Source of the DNA: Smittium culicis
Taxonomy: Eukaryota; Kickxellomycota; Harpellomycetes; Harpellales; Legeriomycetaceae
NCBI GenBank assembly: GCA_001970855.1
Contig: LSSN01003016.1
Span: forward strand, 1-41,776
DNA: 41,776 bases
Reading direction: 5' to 3'
The position numbers were made by a program, and so were the translations under genes. The notes below the pieces were generated by a model. The model saw only the letters and a list, made by a program, of their open reading frames with translations. It made no database searches and was not told the origin of the DNA. Every line of letters begins with the position of its first letter. Within the stretch, counting starts at the first letter, position 1. Below are positions 24,811 to 37,000 of this stretch, piece after piece.

Positions 24811-26695
24811 ACTAAAGACTTGATTATTCTAAGTTTCACAATTATAATTTTTTTTAAATGTTTTTCCGCATAAATAATTATAAATCTGAAAAATTCGCAT
24901 CGAAATTTAATTTAAATTTTAAAAGATTCATTTCTAAGTACATCTTTTACTATCAACAGAATTTTTTTTTAGCATCTAGGATAATACCACCAGTATCTTC
25001 AGCCAACCTAGTCTTTTAGTTAACTATAATACAGCTTTTGAATTTATATACCAAAAATATATCTCTTAAAAGTTATGGATGAATGGATATTTTTATACCT
25101 TTAAATAATGCCGTTGTTATAGGTTGGTTACCTTGAGAAATATAATAACTCAAATTTTTATTATTAAAAAAAAAGTGAAAAAACTAATTGAAATTGAGGA
25201 ACTGGTTGGATTTTTGGTAGATGTGGACAATGGAATATTTCGCTATCTAAGTTGTTTCAATGACAAAAAATTGAATTAGCTCCATAGTTCGATAAAAAAA
25301 TGCTTCGAAGAGAAAATTTTTTACAGAAAAATGGAAATTCTTTTTAAATTTGTTTAATGCTATTAATAATTTCAAAAAGTATCAACTCAGAATATTTATG
25401 CCATACTCATACAGCTCTCTTTATACAGTATCGTCTATATACAAGCATAAAGTGGTTCGATATTACACCCTTAATTTTCTTTATTGCTTATACGCTAAAT
25501 TATATTTTGGGTATTTTGTAAATGTATATTATTAGAGTGCTGTTGATGTTTGGTATGAAAAAAGTTTTTATTGAGCTTTAAATTCCCTTAAGAAACAAAA
25601 ATTTTAACAAAATAATGTCTTAGACCATAAACTTATAACAATTTAAAAATTGCCTATAAAATTATTTACAAAAATAAATCTCAAAATATTTTATTTTATT
25701 GGTAAAATGCTATATTATATTCTATTATAGAAAGTGTGTGTCCATATTTAATCTTTATTTTATATCATATATAATTAAGCATAGGTAAATGGAAAAAAAA
25801 AAAACTATAGATAAAGGAATTGAAGTATTAAAAATTACACCTGCTCTCCATAAATAATCATTTTATTCGATTCTCCATTTTATTAACTATAACTAATATG
25901 AATTTTTTATTTATTTTTGGAAATTTGTGAAGAATTAAATATAAATTTATATCTGAAATAATATTAATAATTATTTAACGAAAGCTTATAGCTACTTTTA
26001 TTTAAGCATATAATAATATTTAGACAATTTTTTTTTACTTATTAGTTAAATTCGCTTTATTTGTTCTATTGGCGTGAATTATAAATGTTGGAAAATTTCA
26101 TCGATTTTTTTTGAGGCTCTTTAAAAAATCCTTTATGAGTAAATACAGTCAGTTTGATGAACTAATATTATATGTTTAATTATTATCATGTAAATTATAT
26201 ATTATTTTCTATCATTAGATTACTTTAGAAAATTAAAATCCGTTTTACTGAATTAGCTTTTGGTACATATTATTCATATTTTAAAAACATTTGCTTTTTA
26301 TTTGTATCTAAATCAAAATCAAAATCAAATTATATTTCAATATTGAACATTGAATTTAAATCTAAATTTAAATACCAAGTTAAATTATAATTTAGAAAAA
26401 TATTTCGACTATACCAATTATGAGTTTATATTTGTATTTACTTTATTTTAAAAGGTAATTATACAAAATTAAATCATATTAATAATACCTATATATTATT
26501 TAAAAAAAAATTAAAGAAATTAATAAGGAATAATATATTTTTTTGGATGAAAATTTAAAACTTATATAATAACAAAAAAAAATATAGAAAAATTTTTACC
26601 ATTATAAAATAAAAATAAAAATTAAATTAAATTAAAATTAAGTTATCTTTAAATTATCTTTAGAGATTAAAATAATAGTAATAATTTTATTAGTT
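24811..26695. other. AT-rich gene desert, part 3
   Basis: No supportable gene. An open frame at 25350-25535 (61 codons) is Tyr/Phe-rich and unrecognised. Small simple repeats (AAATCA and AATTA types) occur near 26310 and 26620. Confidence 0.65.
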
Positions 26696-27080
26696 AAAAT
26701 ATTTTATCGATTTTTTGATTAACCCTTTCAGGGGCGGTTGGCTTTTTTTGAACTACCAAAATCATCCAACCATATTACAAATTGATAAATCAATTTATGA
26801 ATGATACTTATTTATTGGCTACGAATTTTTTTGCGCTCAATAATAAACTATTTATAATTTACTTATCCAATTATGATTTTTAATGAAGCTTAATAGTGTT
26901 GGCGCCGGAAAGGGTTAACTATACATTGTAAAAAATAAAAATATTTTATCGATTTTTTGATTAACTATACATTGTAAAAAATAAAAATATTTTATCGATT
27001 TTTTGATTAACTATACATTGTAAAAAATAAAAATATTTTATCGATTTTTTGATTAACTATACATTGTAAAAAATAAAAAT
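26696..27080. repeat. 46-bp tandem repeat interrupted by a MITE
   Basis: Units start with ATTTTATCGATT at 26701, 26943, 26989 and 27035, and the array decays after 27080. The last three starts are exactly 46 bp apart. The first gap is 242 bp, which is one unit (46) plus 196 bp, and the 196 bp are the MITE body (192) plus one extra TTAA. Each unit carries one TTAA. The units are almost identical, so the array is young or homogenised. Confidence 0.95.
26719..26918 (+). mobile_element. TTAA-type MITE, copy 1 (nested in tandem repeat)
   Basis: The 192-bp body (26723-26914) is flanked by TTAA on both sides. The left (A) end is CCCTTTCAGGGGCGGTTGGC; the right (B) end, read on the minus strand, is CCCTTTCCGGCGCC. 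TTAA duplications and CCC-starting inverted ends are hallmarks of the piggyBac superfamily. The body encodes nothing, so the element would depend on a transposase from elsewhere. The uninterrupted neighbouring repeat units show the empty site. Assignment to piggyBac is by analogy; other TTAA-targeting elements are possible. Confidence 0.9.
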
Positions 27081-30000
27081 ATTTGATTTGAAATTTTGAT
27101 AAAAATGAATTTAATATTTTAGCTTTTTTAATTGACTATATTAAAATTTTTATTATTTTAAAGGTTAAATTATCTCCTGAATTTCCCAAAAAATCTGAAA
27201 ATAAATTCAATTTATGGTCTTTTAATTTGGGTTAAATAAATTTATATTAACTCTAAATTAAAATATTTAAAATTATTGAATATAATTATATCATATGTAT
27301 ATTTGATTTAATATTATATTTATATTTAAATATTAATCACCTTTAATTTAAAAAATAATTATTAGTTTTAGAAAAAAATCATCAAGCTAGAAAATTTTTT
27401 CTAGAGCAAGATAACATGTATTAAGAATATTAATTTTAAATGAAAAATGTAGCTATTTATGTAAATTTATAATCAAATTTAAAAAAATAAAAAAGATAAC
27501 ATGTGACTTTAATTTTAATTTAGCTTTTACTAGATTATCAATCTATTTCCAGTAAATAATAAACATAAAACTAAAAAAAAACCTAATTTAATAGAATTTT
27601 TTTAATAATTTCTTTCATTTTTTTTAAATATTAATTATTAATAACATCTAAAATTAATCGAAAATATCATTTAAAAAATGCCTATATTTAATACAAATTT
27701 TTTTTATCTTTTGAAACTATTATCTAATTTTAATTAGTAAGAAATTTTCTATTTGTTCAAAAAGATAATATAATATTTAATTAAATTAAATTAAATTAAA
27801 TTAATTCATCATGGTTTTTAAACCTATTTAAATTTTATTATAATTCGAATTTTTAACTTTCAAAGTTTTACACATTATTAATTAAATAATTTTAATTATT
27901 TTTATTCTGAAAGCGAATATTTTCATTCATATTAACTTGTATATTAATGATTCATAATACCATCCTTGCAATTTCCAAATATATTTTAAGAATTTATATA
28001 TATTAATTTTTCTTATTAATATTTTTCTAGTTTATTTATGCTACTATCGTATTCAAAGTGTTTAAAAGTTTAACTCGCTGTATTAAATTAATTATTATCA
28101 AATATTATAATTGGAATGTATTTCAATTTAAATTATTCTTGAAAATTTCATCAATTTATTTTTTTGCTAATTAAGTATACATTCGAGTTATTTTTATTAT
28201 TGATTCGACTATATGATATCACAAAGTACAATTATAAAAAAATTAAAAATTCAATTTAAATAAAAATAATACTGCTTTCATAATCTTACATAACTTAAAT
28301 TCAATTTTTCATTAATAATGTTTAATGTATGTGGTAAATTTAAAAAAATAGTTTATTTATTGAATTGAATTCAAATAATTTACATGTGATAAAAAATTAT
28401 AACAACGCTATTTAATGTATAATTACGAGATTACGAGATAATTTATTTTATAGTCACTTATTATATCCTTTAAAAAACTATTTTTATCTATATATCTTAT
28501 AAAGTTACTAAGCATGAATAATCAATTATAAAGCTTTTAAAATTTTCGTAGATTTTTGAACTTTTTGATGCGTTTATTTAATTACATCATCAGTTTTACG
28601 ATCAAATATTTAGCATCAAAAAGAGTATATTTTTTATGGGATATTTATTTTATTAACCTTTAATTTGAGTAAATTATATAAATAAATCATCCTTTTTATA
28701 ATTTTTATATTTAGAATTTATCCTTATTAGGCAAGATTATACACCATGACACTAATATACCACCACCCTGAAAATGAATGATTATTTAATAAATTAATCT
28801 TAGTTAAAGCATTTATAACATTAATAGCTTACTGGAAAATCATTAATGTATATAAAATTTTCATTTCATTTTGATTCACGTATGGGCGATAAAAATGAAA
28901 TTAGAATACTATGTACTTGAAAAATAATTTGATTAATAAAAATAATGTATAAAATTTACAGTAAAATTTTCAAACGTGCAATAATAAACCAAGCTATTTT
29001 ATTTTTGTACTTTTTTCATTTAATGCATTATGAAAGTATAATTAGATCCTATTATTTATGAACATAATACTTATGTTATAGAGTGGGCCATTACATGTAA
29101 TGAATACTATTTGTATTTTGAAAATTTAATTATTTTTCACCTTTATTTTCTCAATAATACATAATTAGATAAATTTTTATAAATTATTTTTCATAAATGT
29201 GTTTTTTGACGGATAATACATTCAATAAAATTAACTTATGACTAAATAATTATACTTATGACCAAGTTATTTACTATTTATTTTATCATTAATTTAATTC
29301 TAGATATTTTTATAAAAGTTATTACAATTCTATTTTACGAGTTCAATGCTAATACAAAATTATCTTATTTTTATTAATAAATGTAATTTTATATAGGCTT
29401 TAACTTAATTTTCAGGCTAAATGGAGTTTTTATTTGTTATTTAATAAAATTTCAGCATTAAATATTTATGTACTAATTTATAATTCAAAGGTAATTTATT
29501 TTTACAGAAATCCTAAATTTAGGTAAATATTTACCTAATTTAATCTTTTTTCTATCATATTTCTTTTGTTATCTTATACCACCAGAATAGCTCAGTTCGT
29601 TTTTTTTCTAATATAAAAAAGAGTTTTAAAGTCTATAAATCTTTTAACCTTGGCTCGGTTTAAAATGTAAATTATATAAGGCTTACTTGGTCTTTGAATA
29701 GTTTAATACTTAGTATAGTGTATCATAGTGTAATTATAAAATTTTCTACGTGTAAAATAACAATTTTCAAATTTCAATACTTTTTTCTGAAATAATTTTC
29801 AGCTGGTACTGTATTTATAGAGTAGATACAAATTTTTTTTACTTTTCTTATTAAATTTGAAGTTAAATTTAATACTACTATAATTAACGCATGTGCGGTT
29901 TATTGTTTTGTTTTTGGTAAAGAAATTGTTTAAATTTATTTTTAGCTAAATCTGGATTATTAATTAAAATGCAAATTCAATTTATCTATTTTTTTGTATA

Positions 30001-30977
30001 AATAAATTAAGTCTCAAATTATTTGCTTATATTGACATATTTGAAATTATTACTTCTAGTTAATATAATATCTGATATATTAAACCAAAAATAATTATAG
30101 TTAAATATAAATCAATGAATTTATATGCCATAGAATTTATCGAATAAATCAGATTTATCACTTGTATACAAGTGGCTTATTTTTTATTTATTGCGAAAAA
30201 AAAACATAGCTTCACAAAAACTGACCTGTTGATTATAAGCCAATTTAAAATTTTTTTATATTTTGATGACGCCGTTGATAATGTATAACAGTAAAATAAA
30301 GTTTTATATGTATCTTTAATTAAAAAAAATCATATTCTTTATTGGTGTTGCTAACTAATTTTGATTTAATTTAAATAGCTTATTTACAGACTATTCATAT
30401 TTAACATATTTTGATTTTTTTCGGTGTTGATTTCTATTTAATAACTTATCTTGAATATTCCTTGAAATTTATATAATCTTTGATTTTTTCGACAATTAAA
30501 TTCGTATTTATTTCTGAATACTTGGATTTAGGAAATATATTCCACTTTAACTGAATTTCTCGGTCTATTTTATACTTTTTCTCAATAATTATTTATTTAA
30601 TAAAATTTAAAATTTCTATGTGATTTTCACGTCTTCATAGCTCAATTTTATTTCAAGTATAATCAAATTTTTATCCTCGTTTCTCAAAAGACTACTTAGC
30701 ATTTATTGTTTTAACCTATATAAGCTATAGTGCCAATTGTATTATTAATTTTTTTAAAGTTTGCTTTTTTCTCAGTTTCCTCAAAATTAAACTTAAATTT
30801 AGGCGATTAATTTATTCATATACATATATTATTTAAAACATTAAGCTTGGATAATAACTATATCTTTTTAAAATACCAAAGTCATAGATAATAACTAATT
30901 TTGATTAGCGTAAAATATAAATTTACGCTAAATCACAAAATAATAAAATCTAATCATATATAGTACTAAAATCTTTA
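27081..30977. other. AT-rich gene desert, part 4
   Basis: Nearly 4 kb of very AT-rich DNA with no coding frame. It includes a TTAAA pentanucleotide array at 27781-27804 and an 18-base palindrome (CTAGAAAA, TT, then the complement) at 27387-27404. A tRNA-like A-box string near 29590 was rejected. Confidence 0.65.
27781..27804. repeat. TTAAA microsatellite
   Basis: Nearly five perfect tandem copies of TTAAA. Confidence 0.95.
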
Positions 30978-31180
30978 TTATCTCTTTCTCGGCGAGTGAT
31001 CTTTAAAAAAAATTAAATAATTGATTTTTATATGATTTATATTCAAGATTATTATTTTCAGCTATACTAACATGTACTAATAAAGGATTAATACAAGTAA
31101 TTATATCGTTTTAAAATAATCTAATACAATTTTTTAGACTTGGTAGAGCAAAACCAGTCTTCCGCCCGTTAAAGGGTTAA
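30978..31180 (-). mobile_element. TTAA-type MITE, copy 4 (degenerate)
   Basis: The 195-bp body (30982-31176) lies between TTAT (a decayed TTAA) and TTAA. The right end on the minus strand reads CCCTTTAACGGGCGG and keeps a CTCTACCAA echo of the A-end subterminal motif. The left end CTCTTTCTCGGCG matches the B-end. The centre has diverged, so the call rests on both ends, the flanking sites and the matching length. Confidence 0.55.
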
Positions 31181-33054
31181 AATAAAACAAAAAAATAGGA
31201 AAAACAATATTTCTTTGTAGTTCTGCAAATAATATTTTGAAATTTAAAATTTAAAATTTAAAAATTTCGGTCCAATAATATTTAGCTGTAATAAAGTTCT
31301 TTCCTCTTTCAGAATAATATAAATGGTATATGATCGCTGTTAAATAGCTTGTATTTATTGGTAGCCATGATTAGATGACATTTTTAGCGAGTATTCAAAT
31401 TGAAATAGCGTATTGATTGTTTTATTAGCTTTCAAATCATAAAAGTAAGCGAGTTAAAATGAAGAATTATATATTTATCAAAGAAGGAATAAAATATAAA
31501 TACTAGTTTCTAAAGCAACTAAGGGCTCAAAGAATACACCAGCCTTTATAGCGAGTAAATAAAGTTCTATGTCCCTTTCCCAGACTGAATGCTATTTTTG
31601 ATCTACCTATTATAGCAAGCCTCATTCAATAAAAATAATATAATTCCGAGACTTGATTAAATATTCGTTTGCTGAAGTGTAGCAGCGAATAATAAATTTA
31701 ATTAAAACCATAAAAGAATCAATAGATTCGCTTTTTTAAGTGTGTTATATGGGAAAGGGATATATGAGAATTTGGGCGTTGAAAAAGTATAAGACGTTTG
31801 AAAGGGCATATCGTATTTGGAATCTTTGGGACCATTATTTGCGGAATGAGTTGGCTAGCGTGTCCAAGAAAAGTATTTGGTTTTAAACCTAATAATTTAA
31901 GTACAGTGGAATAATCAGTAAATTCAAAATTCTTTTTATTTGGCTTATGGGCCTTATCTAGAAAGTTATCGATCATGCGATCCTAATACAGGGTAGTTGT
32001 TTAATTGGGCTCAATTTTTTGGAGTTATTTTATCATTTTGTGGTTTGTCAAAGAGGTTTTGGGAATCCGTTGATTTTTGTTTACGGAATGCTATTAGATG
32101 ATATCAATGAACTATATGAAAATAGTCTCTTTCATATCACAAGCCAATATAAAGCGGAGGGTGATCAAATTGGTGTGTAGATTCAGTAACTGGGATACTT
32201 TTCGCTTATGTTAATTATATAAAGTTATAGATTTTTAAAGATAATTCAATTGGTGATATTTTCTAATAAGGTTGAAAAGTTAAACCTAAGATGATGAATT
32301 GGAAAAATTTAACAGTAAAAGCTCCGCTCCCCTAAATAATCTCTCGACTATGCAAAATAAAATCTACTGGCTCTGCGAATCGTATCCAATAGGCTATTAA
32401 TAGACGCCTCCAATCACGCGTAGGAATTTATATCCAAGTAATATTAGCCTTTATGAACAAAAGAAAGCGGGCAAATGCTTAATTTCAATACAGCAAAGAG
32501 CAAATGAATCCTTTGTATACTGAAAGAATAAAGCCAGTTTACTAACTGCAGAAAAAAGAATTTGATAAAGTCCACTTCACCAAAGAGATTAATTAGTATA
32601 CCTTGTTTGTCATGAAAAGAAATCTGCACTAAACAAAAAAAGCAAAAACCCAATCCTCTTTATGCTTAAACATATTTCTTTCTATGAACGTACTTGATTT
32701 GCACGCATATCAATGCATAGGTAAGCATGCATAATAAATGAAAGAAATCCATTCGAGGAAAGGCTTTTAGCGATATTAAAGCAAACACTATTTTATGCTG
32801 ATATTTTTTCCGCATAAATCGTTGGCCAAAAAAATGAAAAGCAAAGTCTGTGTATTTGCCACTTTATATGCGAATATCTACCAAAGATTGACGAACTTTA
32901 GCGCCACACAAAACAAATAAATAAAGATCCCCGTAGAATAGACTCAAAGAATAGCCGTTTTTGGTTGCCATTTTTGATCTGTGTTTGCAGTAAATTAATG
33001 AATTATTTATATTCATTGGATACGCCCGTGCCATAAAAAAGCATATCTTTGCCT
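31181..33054. other. Intergenic region of intermediate composition, no gene identified
   Basis: Less AT-rich than the desert to the left. Minus-strand frames at 31719-31976 (85 codons) and 32444-32653 (69 codons) are open, but neither peptide is recognisable and no supporting splice or homology signal was seen. It may contain a decayed element or an unrecognised small exon. Confidence 0.4.
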
Positions 33055-33252
33055 TTAACCCTTTCCGGGGCCAGCACTCTTCAACCTTATTAAAAATCAT
33101 AATTAAACAGGCCATATTATATTTGTTTGTTATTGGATACATTGAAATAAATAGCCAATAAAATCTTATAATTTTATATTAATTTATCAGTTTCCATTTG
33201 GTTGGATAGTTTTTGTAGCTCAAAAAAAGCCAACAGCCCCTGAAAGCGTTAA
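33055..33252 (-). mobile_element. TTAA-type MITE, copy 2
   Basis: The 190-bp body (33059-33248) is flanked by intact TTAA on both sides. The left end CCCTTTCCGGGGCCAGCAC is the B-end. The right end on the minus strand, CGCTTTCAGGGGCTGTTGGC, followed by a T-run and GAGCTAC, is the A-end. Internal blocks such as TTATTGGCTA and AATTATGATTTTTAAT are shared with copy 1, so the whole body is homologous, in the opposite orientation to copy 1. Confidence 0.88.
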
Positions 33253-33652
33253 GGACTATACCAAAGCCTTTATTAGAGGTGACGATCATATTAGAGATAT
33301 TGGTATATTATAGCTGTTGATCGAGTAATTGTATTTTTAAAACCCCGTCGCGATATGGAGTAAACATCTGGAGTATTTATCTAATAATTATTTTCAATAA
33401 ATTTCAAAAAAAAAAAAAAAAAAAAGAACATCTGGAGAGTATAGGTTTTGTTTTGAGCATGTGTATTAATGCTCGATATTCGTGTGTCTAAGTACTAATA
33501 GTGTATTTGTGTGTGTAAAAGTATTGATACTTTATGTGCTTTGAGCAAATCATCGATTCTGTGTATTGTGTGTAGAGCAGATCCGGGCGAAAGTAGTGCG
33601 AGTACAATGGTTATTGGGCGGAGGGTGTCCCTAACTTTAATCTGTTATTAGT
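33253..33652. promoter_or_regulatory. Distal upstream region of the kinase gene
   Basis: No gene is seen. It holds the poly(A) retroinsertion described separately and a TG-rich stretch (about 33460-33580) with several TGTGTG runs. An ATTGG at 33613-33617 (CCAAT on the minus strand) and a second at 33653-33657 are possible HAP/NF-Y-type sites; that is inference from the motif only. Confidence 0.35.
33363..33437 (+). mobile_element. Miniature poly(A) retroinsertion with 11-bp target duplication
   Basis: AACATCTGGAG occurs at 33363-33373 and again at 33427-33437. Between them lie 53 bases: a short AT-rich piece containing CAATAAATTTC, then A20 (33406-33425) and one G. A polyadenylation-signal-like AATAAA, then a poly(A) tail, then a direct repeat of the target is the signature of LINE-type target-primed reverse transcription of an mRNA 3' end. 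The source transcript cannot be named. Chance is unlikely for an exact 11-base duplication abutting A20. Confidence 0.7.
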
Positions 33653-34089
33653 ATTGGCCCAAAAAGGAACTAAAGCATCGACTTTTTTTATATCTATAAC
33701 AAAAAGTTTTCTTTTTCATTTATTACTTTATCTAACCCTCATTGTGTTTATTTGCCAATTATCACCATTAGCACTCACTTCACTTTTTTTGCTTTTCAAC
33801 TTTTTATTACTCTTTCGTCCTCCTTTTTTTTATCTATGTACGATATATAGTCTAGTCACTATTTTAGCCCTCTTCATTGTATTTATTATTGTTATTATAT
33901 CCCCCAAACCTCATTATTTTACCTCTTCACACCCAAATACTTTATCAACAATATCCACTTGGATACGCTTCCTTACACCAAAAGAAATACAATCCTCAAC
34001 TACTACTACCATCACCACAAAAACCTCCTCCAAACATACCTTACAAAAGAAAAAAAAAATTCTTTGTTGTCCCATTCTTACAAAATATA
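33653..34089 (+). promoter_or_regulatory. Pyrimidine-rich 5' region of the kinase gene
   Basis: The coding strand is strongly C/T-rich from about 33,660 to 34,080, as expected for a fungal promoter/5' UTR. Two overlapping open frames (33654-34109 and 33877-34140) result from this composition: one is very Phe/Leu/Ile-rich, and the other contains the true kinase start in frame and runs on into intron 1. Neither is called as a gene. Confidence 0.45.
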
Positions 34090-37000
34090 ATGGGTTCTTC
34101 ACATTCTAAAACTAAAAATGACCAGCCAGGTAACTTTTAAAACACTCACTTCCGCTCACCCCCCCCCCTCCCAAACAGCTATTATATTTCTAATACACAT
34201 TTTATTCGCCCATACTTCTTAACAATCCTACTTTTTTTTCATTCACTATCAGAAATTTGTAAATTTATATTTCTTCCATTTTTCCACAAATAATAGTTAA
34301 CCTCACAGATTTCAAATTACTAAAAAGCATTGGTAAAGGTGCTTTTGGAAAGGTATCTTACTTTCTAAAGTATATCCTCAATATCTCCTAACTTTCCTCT
34401 TTGTACTTTTTTATTCTTAGGTTAGAGCCGTAAAACACACAAAAACTGGGAATATTTATGCTTTAAAGTATATCAACAAAGTAAAATGTATAAAAATGAA
34501 AGCTCTTGATTACATACTCAGAGAACGTGATTTGCTTGAAGAAATAGAGCACCCATATGTAGTAAATTTGCGCTTTTCTTTCCAAAGCAAGGCTACAATG
34601 TTCATGGTAATTGATCTCATGTTGGGCGGAGACCTACGCTTCCATATTGACAGAAAACGTTTTGGTGAAAGAGTTATAAGGCACTGGATGTCTGAACTAG
34701 CTAGTGGACTCGCTTACTTACATAATATTGGTATCATTCATCGTGATATCAAACCTGAAAATATTTTAATGGACAATAAAGGCCACATAGCTCTCACCGA
34801 CTTTAACGTTGCAGTTAAAGTCGAACCTAATACCTTAAGCTATGCAACTGCCGGAACAATGGGTTACATGGCTCCTGAAATTATTAAGGGAGACGGATAC
34901 AGCTTTGCTGTTGATTGGTGGTCACTAGGAGTTGTTATGTACGAATGCGTTTATAACTGTCAGCCTTTCCCTGGTGAAAATTCAAACGATATTTGTAACC
35001 AAATCCTTTACAAAAAATTGAATTATCCCACATTTAAAGGAGAAAGAATAAGTACTGAATGTATCCAAGCAATGTCGATGTTCCTTGAACGCGATCCAAG
35101 TATTAGACTTGGTAGCGGAAAGAATGGATTTACTAATATAAAAAAATTGGAGTTTTTCTCCGTAATAGACTGGCATCTACTCCAATATAAACTCTTGCGT
35201 CCACCCTTTGTTCCTGATGTATGTCACCACAATCTACCTTCTTTTAATTGCCTACATTGATTTTTTTTAAAATATACATAATTATTTTTTCTAAACCTAA
35301 ATCTGACTGTTACTATTTTTTTAGAGCGATTTCTCTAACTTTGATATACTGCACGAGCTTGAGGAAGCCACAAACGATGATGAGTACGCAGATGTCCCCC
35401 CTAAAGGCATTGTTACTAACTCAAAAACTGACCTCGATCTAAAAAGAATTAAAAGAGAATTTTTAAATTTTGATTTTTACGAATACGAAAAATTTAGAGG
35501 TTATGTCGAAGAAAGATCCACAAACCCAGCCGCAGATATGAGCTTGGCCGCACCCAAAAGATTGGGCGCATGGAAACGTATAGAGACTGATAAATACAAC
35601 AAACTGGTTGGTCATAAGAACCTTCTTGAAAAGTCGGGAAAGAAAGCGCTGACTTATAGCCACCATGATCTTCGCGATATTAAAGATATGGATTTATACC
35701 CCGAAGTCACTCCAAACAAATCAAGAAGCAACTCTATAATCAGATCGACGTTATCAAACATCACAAACTCTAGAAAATCAATATTAAATTCTAGCTCAGC
35801 CTCCAAAAATTACTCTAAGAAGAAATCCATTTCATCTATTAAATCTCTCTCGGTTGCACTAAAAAGAATACCTTCTGGATTAAAATTAAATATTAATCCT
35901 ATCAATATAGATTCTAACCGAGGATTAGATTATGATAAATGTAATAGTCCTGTGATTAAAGTACATAATGTAGCTGGAGAAACTCTTGAAACCGAAATTA
36001 CATCTATTGAAACCGATCAAGCTCCTTCGTCTTCTCAATTGCCTGTAGATTCAAATCATTACAATTCTAATTCAGGATCTAGATCTAAAAGCTTATTTGA
36101 TCTTGAGCATGATAAAAAATATGATCCTTTAGGTTCAAGTACCGAAGCTAGAAATTCCGTTGGCTCCAAGCCTTTAAATTCCAACTCTATTATTGGAACA
36201 AGGCTAGGATCTAAGCGTCCATCAATTGAAAAAGTAGATTGGGACAAATTATCTTTTGAAAATAAGGTACTAGCAGGTAGGTTTAGCAGGAAGCTTGAAA
36301 ATTCTGCGAAAGCAAGCGAACTTTTCAGAGATGAAAATAAGTTTGATAACATTAGAATCCTAAAAGACTTGAAAATTAAAGAGGATTTGAATAAAATCGA
36401 AAAGTCATCGGCTATCGCGCAAGGCAAAAAAAAGCCCTCTACATCGGGTTTATTGTCTAAAACCCACGAATCGTTTATCGCAAGTGCTAGCTGCGACGAG
36501 CTTCAGCTTCCTGACGATAGCCCTGTTAGCGAGACATCTCAGTCAAAGTTTGATCTAGACCATTTAAAGAATTCTAGTCTTGATTTTGACTCTATTACTA
36601 AAAGCTCTGAACCCCATAAAACTAGCTTTGATTTATCTAAGCAGCACATCGATAAGAAAGCTTCAAGTAGCTATTACGGTGGATTCAAAAATATTTATAC
36701 AGACGAAAATTTAGGAAAATCCGATATTGAAGCCTTCCACTCTGATTATGAGATCAGCACGAATGTGCTATCGACAAGCTCGGATTCTGACGTCTTTGAT
36801 TCCAAAAAAGCTTGTGATGCTACTTATAATAGAGACTCGAAAGGTAACAGAGCTAGCAGAACGCTTAAAAAAGAGTCAAATATTACGCGCTCAGGTTTGA
36901 GAAATAATAGTATCCCAGGCCAAAATAATAGCGATTTGAAAAACCAACCAATTACATCAAACAGTTCAGAAATAGCTGGGCACGTCTATCATAACGACTC

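Noticed and set aside
29581..29660. Possible tRNA (string AATAGCTCAGTTCG resembles an A box)
   Set aside because: No closing D-arm, no B box (GGTTCGA) at the right distance and no acceptor stem pairing.
24614..33252. CRISPR-like or other bacterial repeat system
   Set aside because: The dispersed repeats are mobile elements with TTAA duplications, and the 46-bp array has no spacers; the DNA is eukaryotic.
33654..34109. 151-codon plus-strand frame upstream of the kinase
   Set aside because: It is Phe/Leu/Ile/Thr-rich because the DNA is a C/T-rich promoter-like stretch. It overlaps the kinase start in another frame and shows no domain.
36059..36427. 122-codon minus-strand frame
   Set aside because: Antisense shadow within the kinase tail exon.
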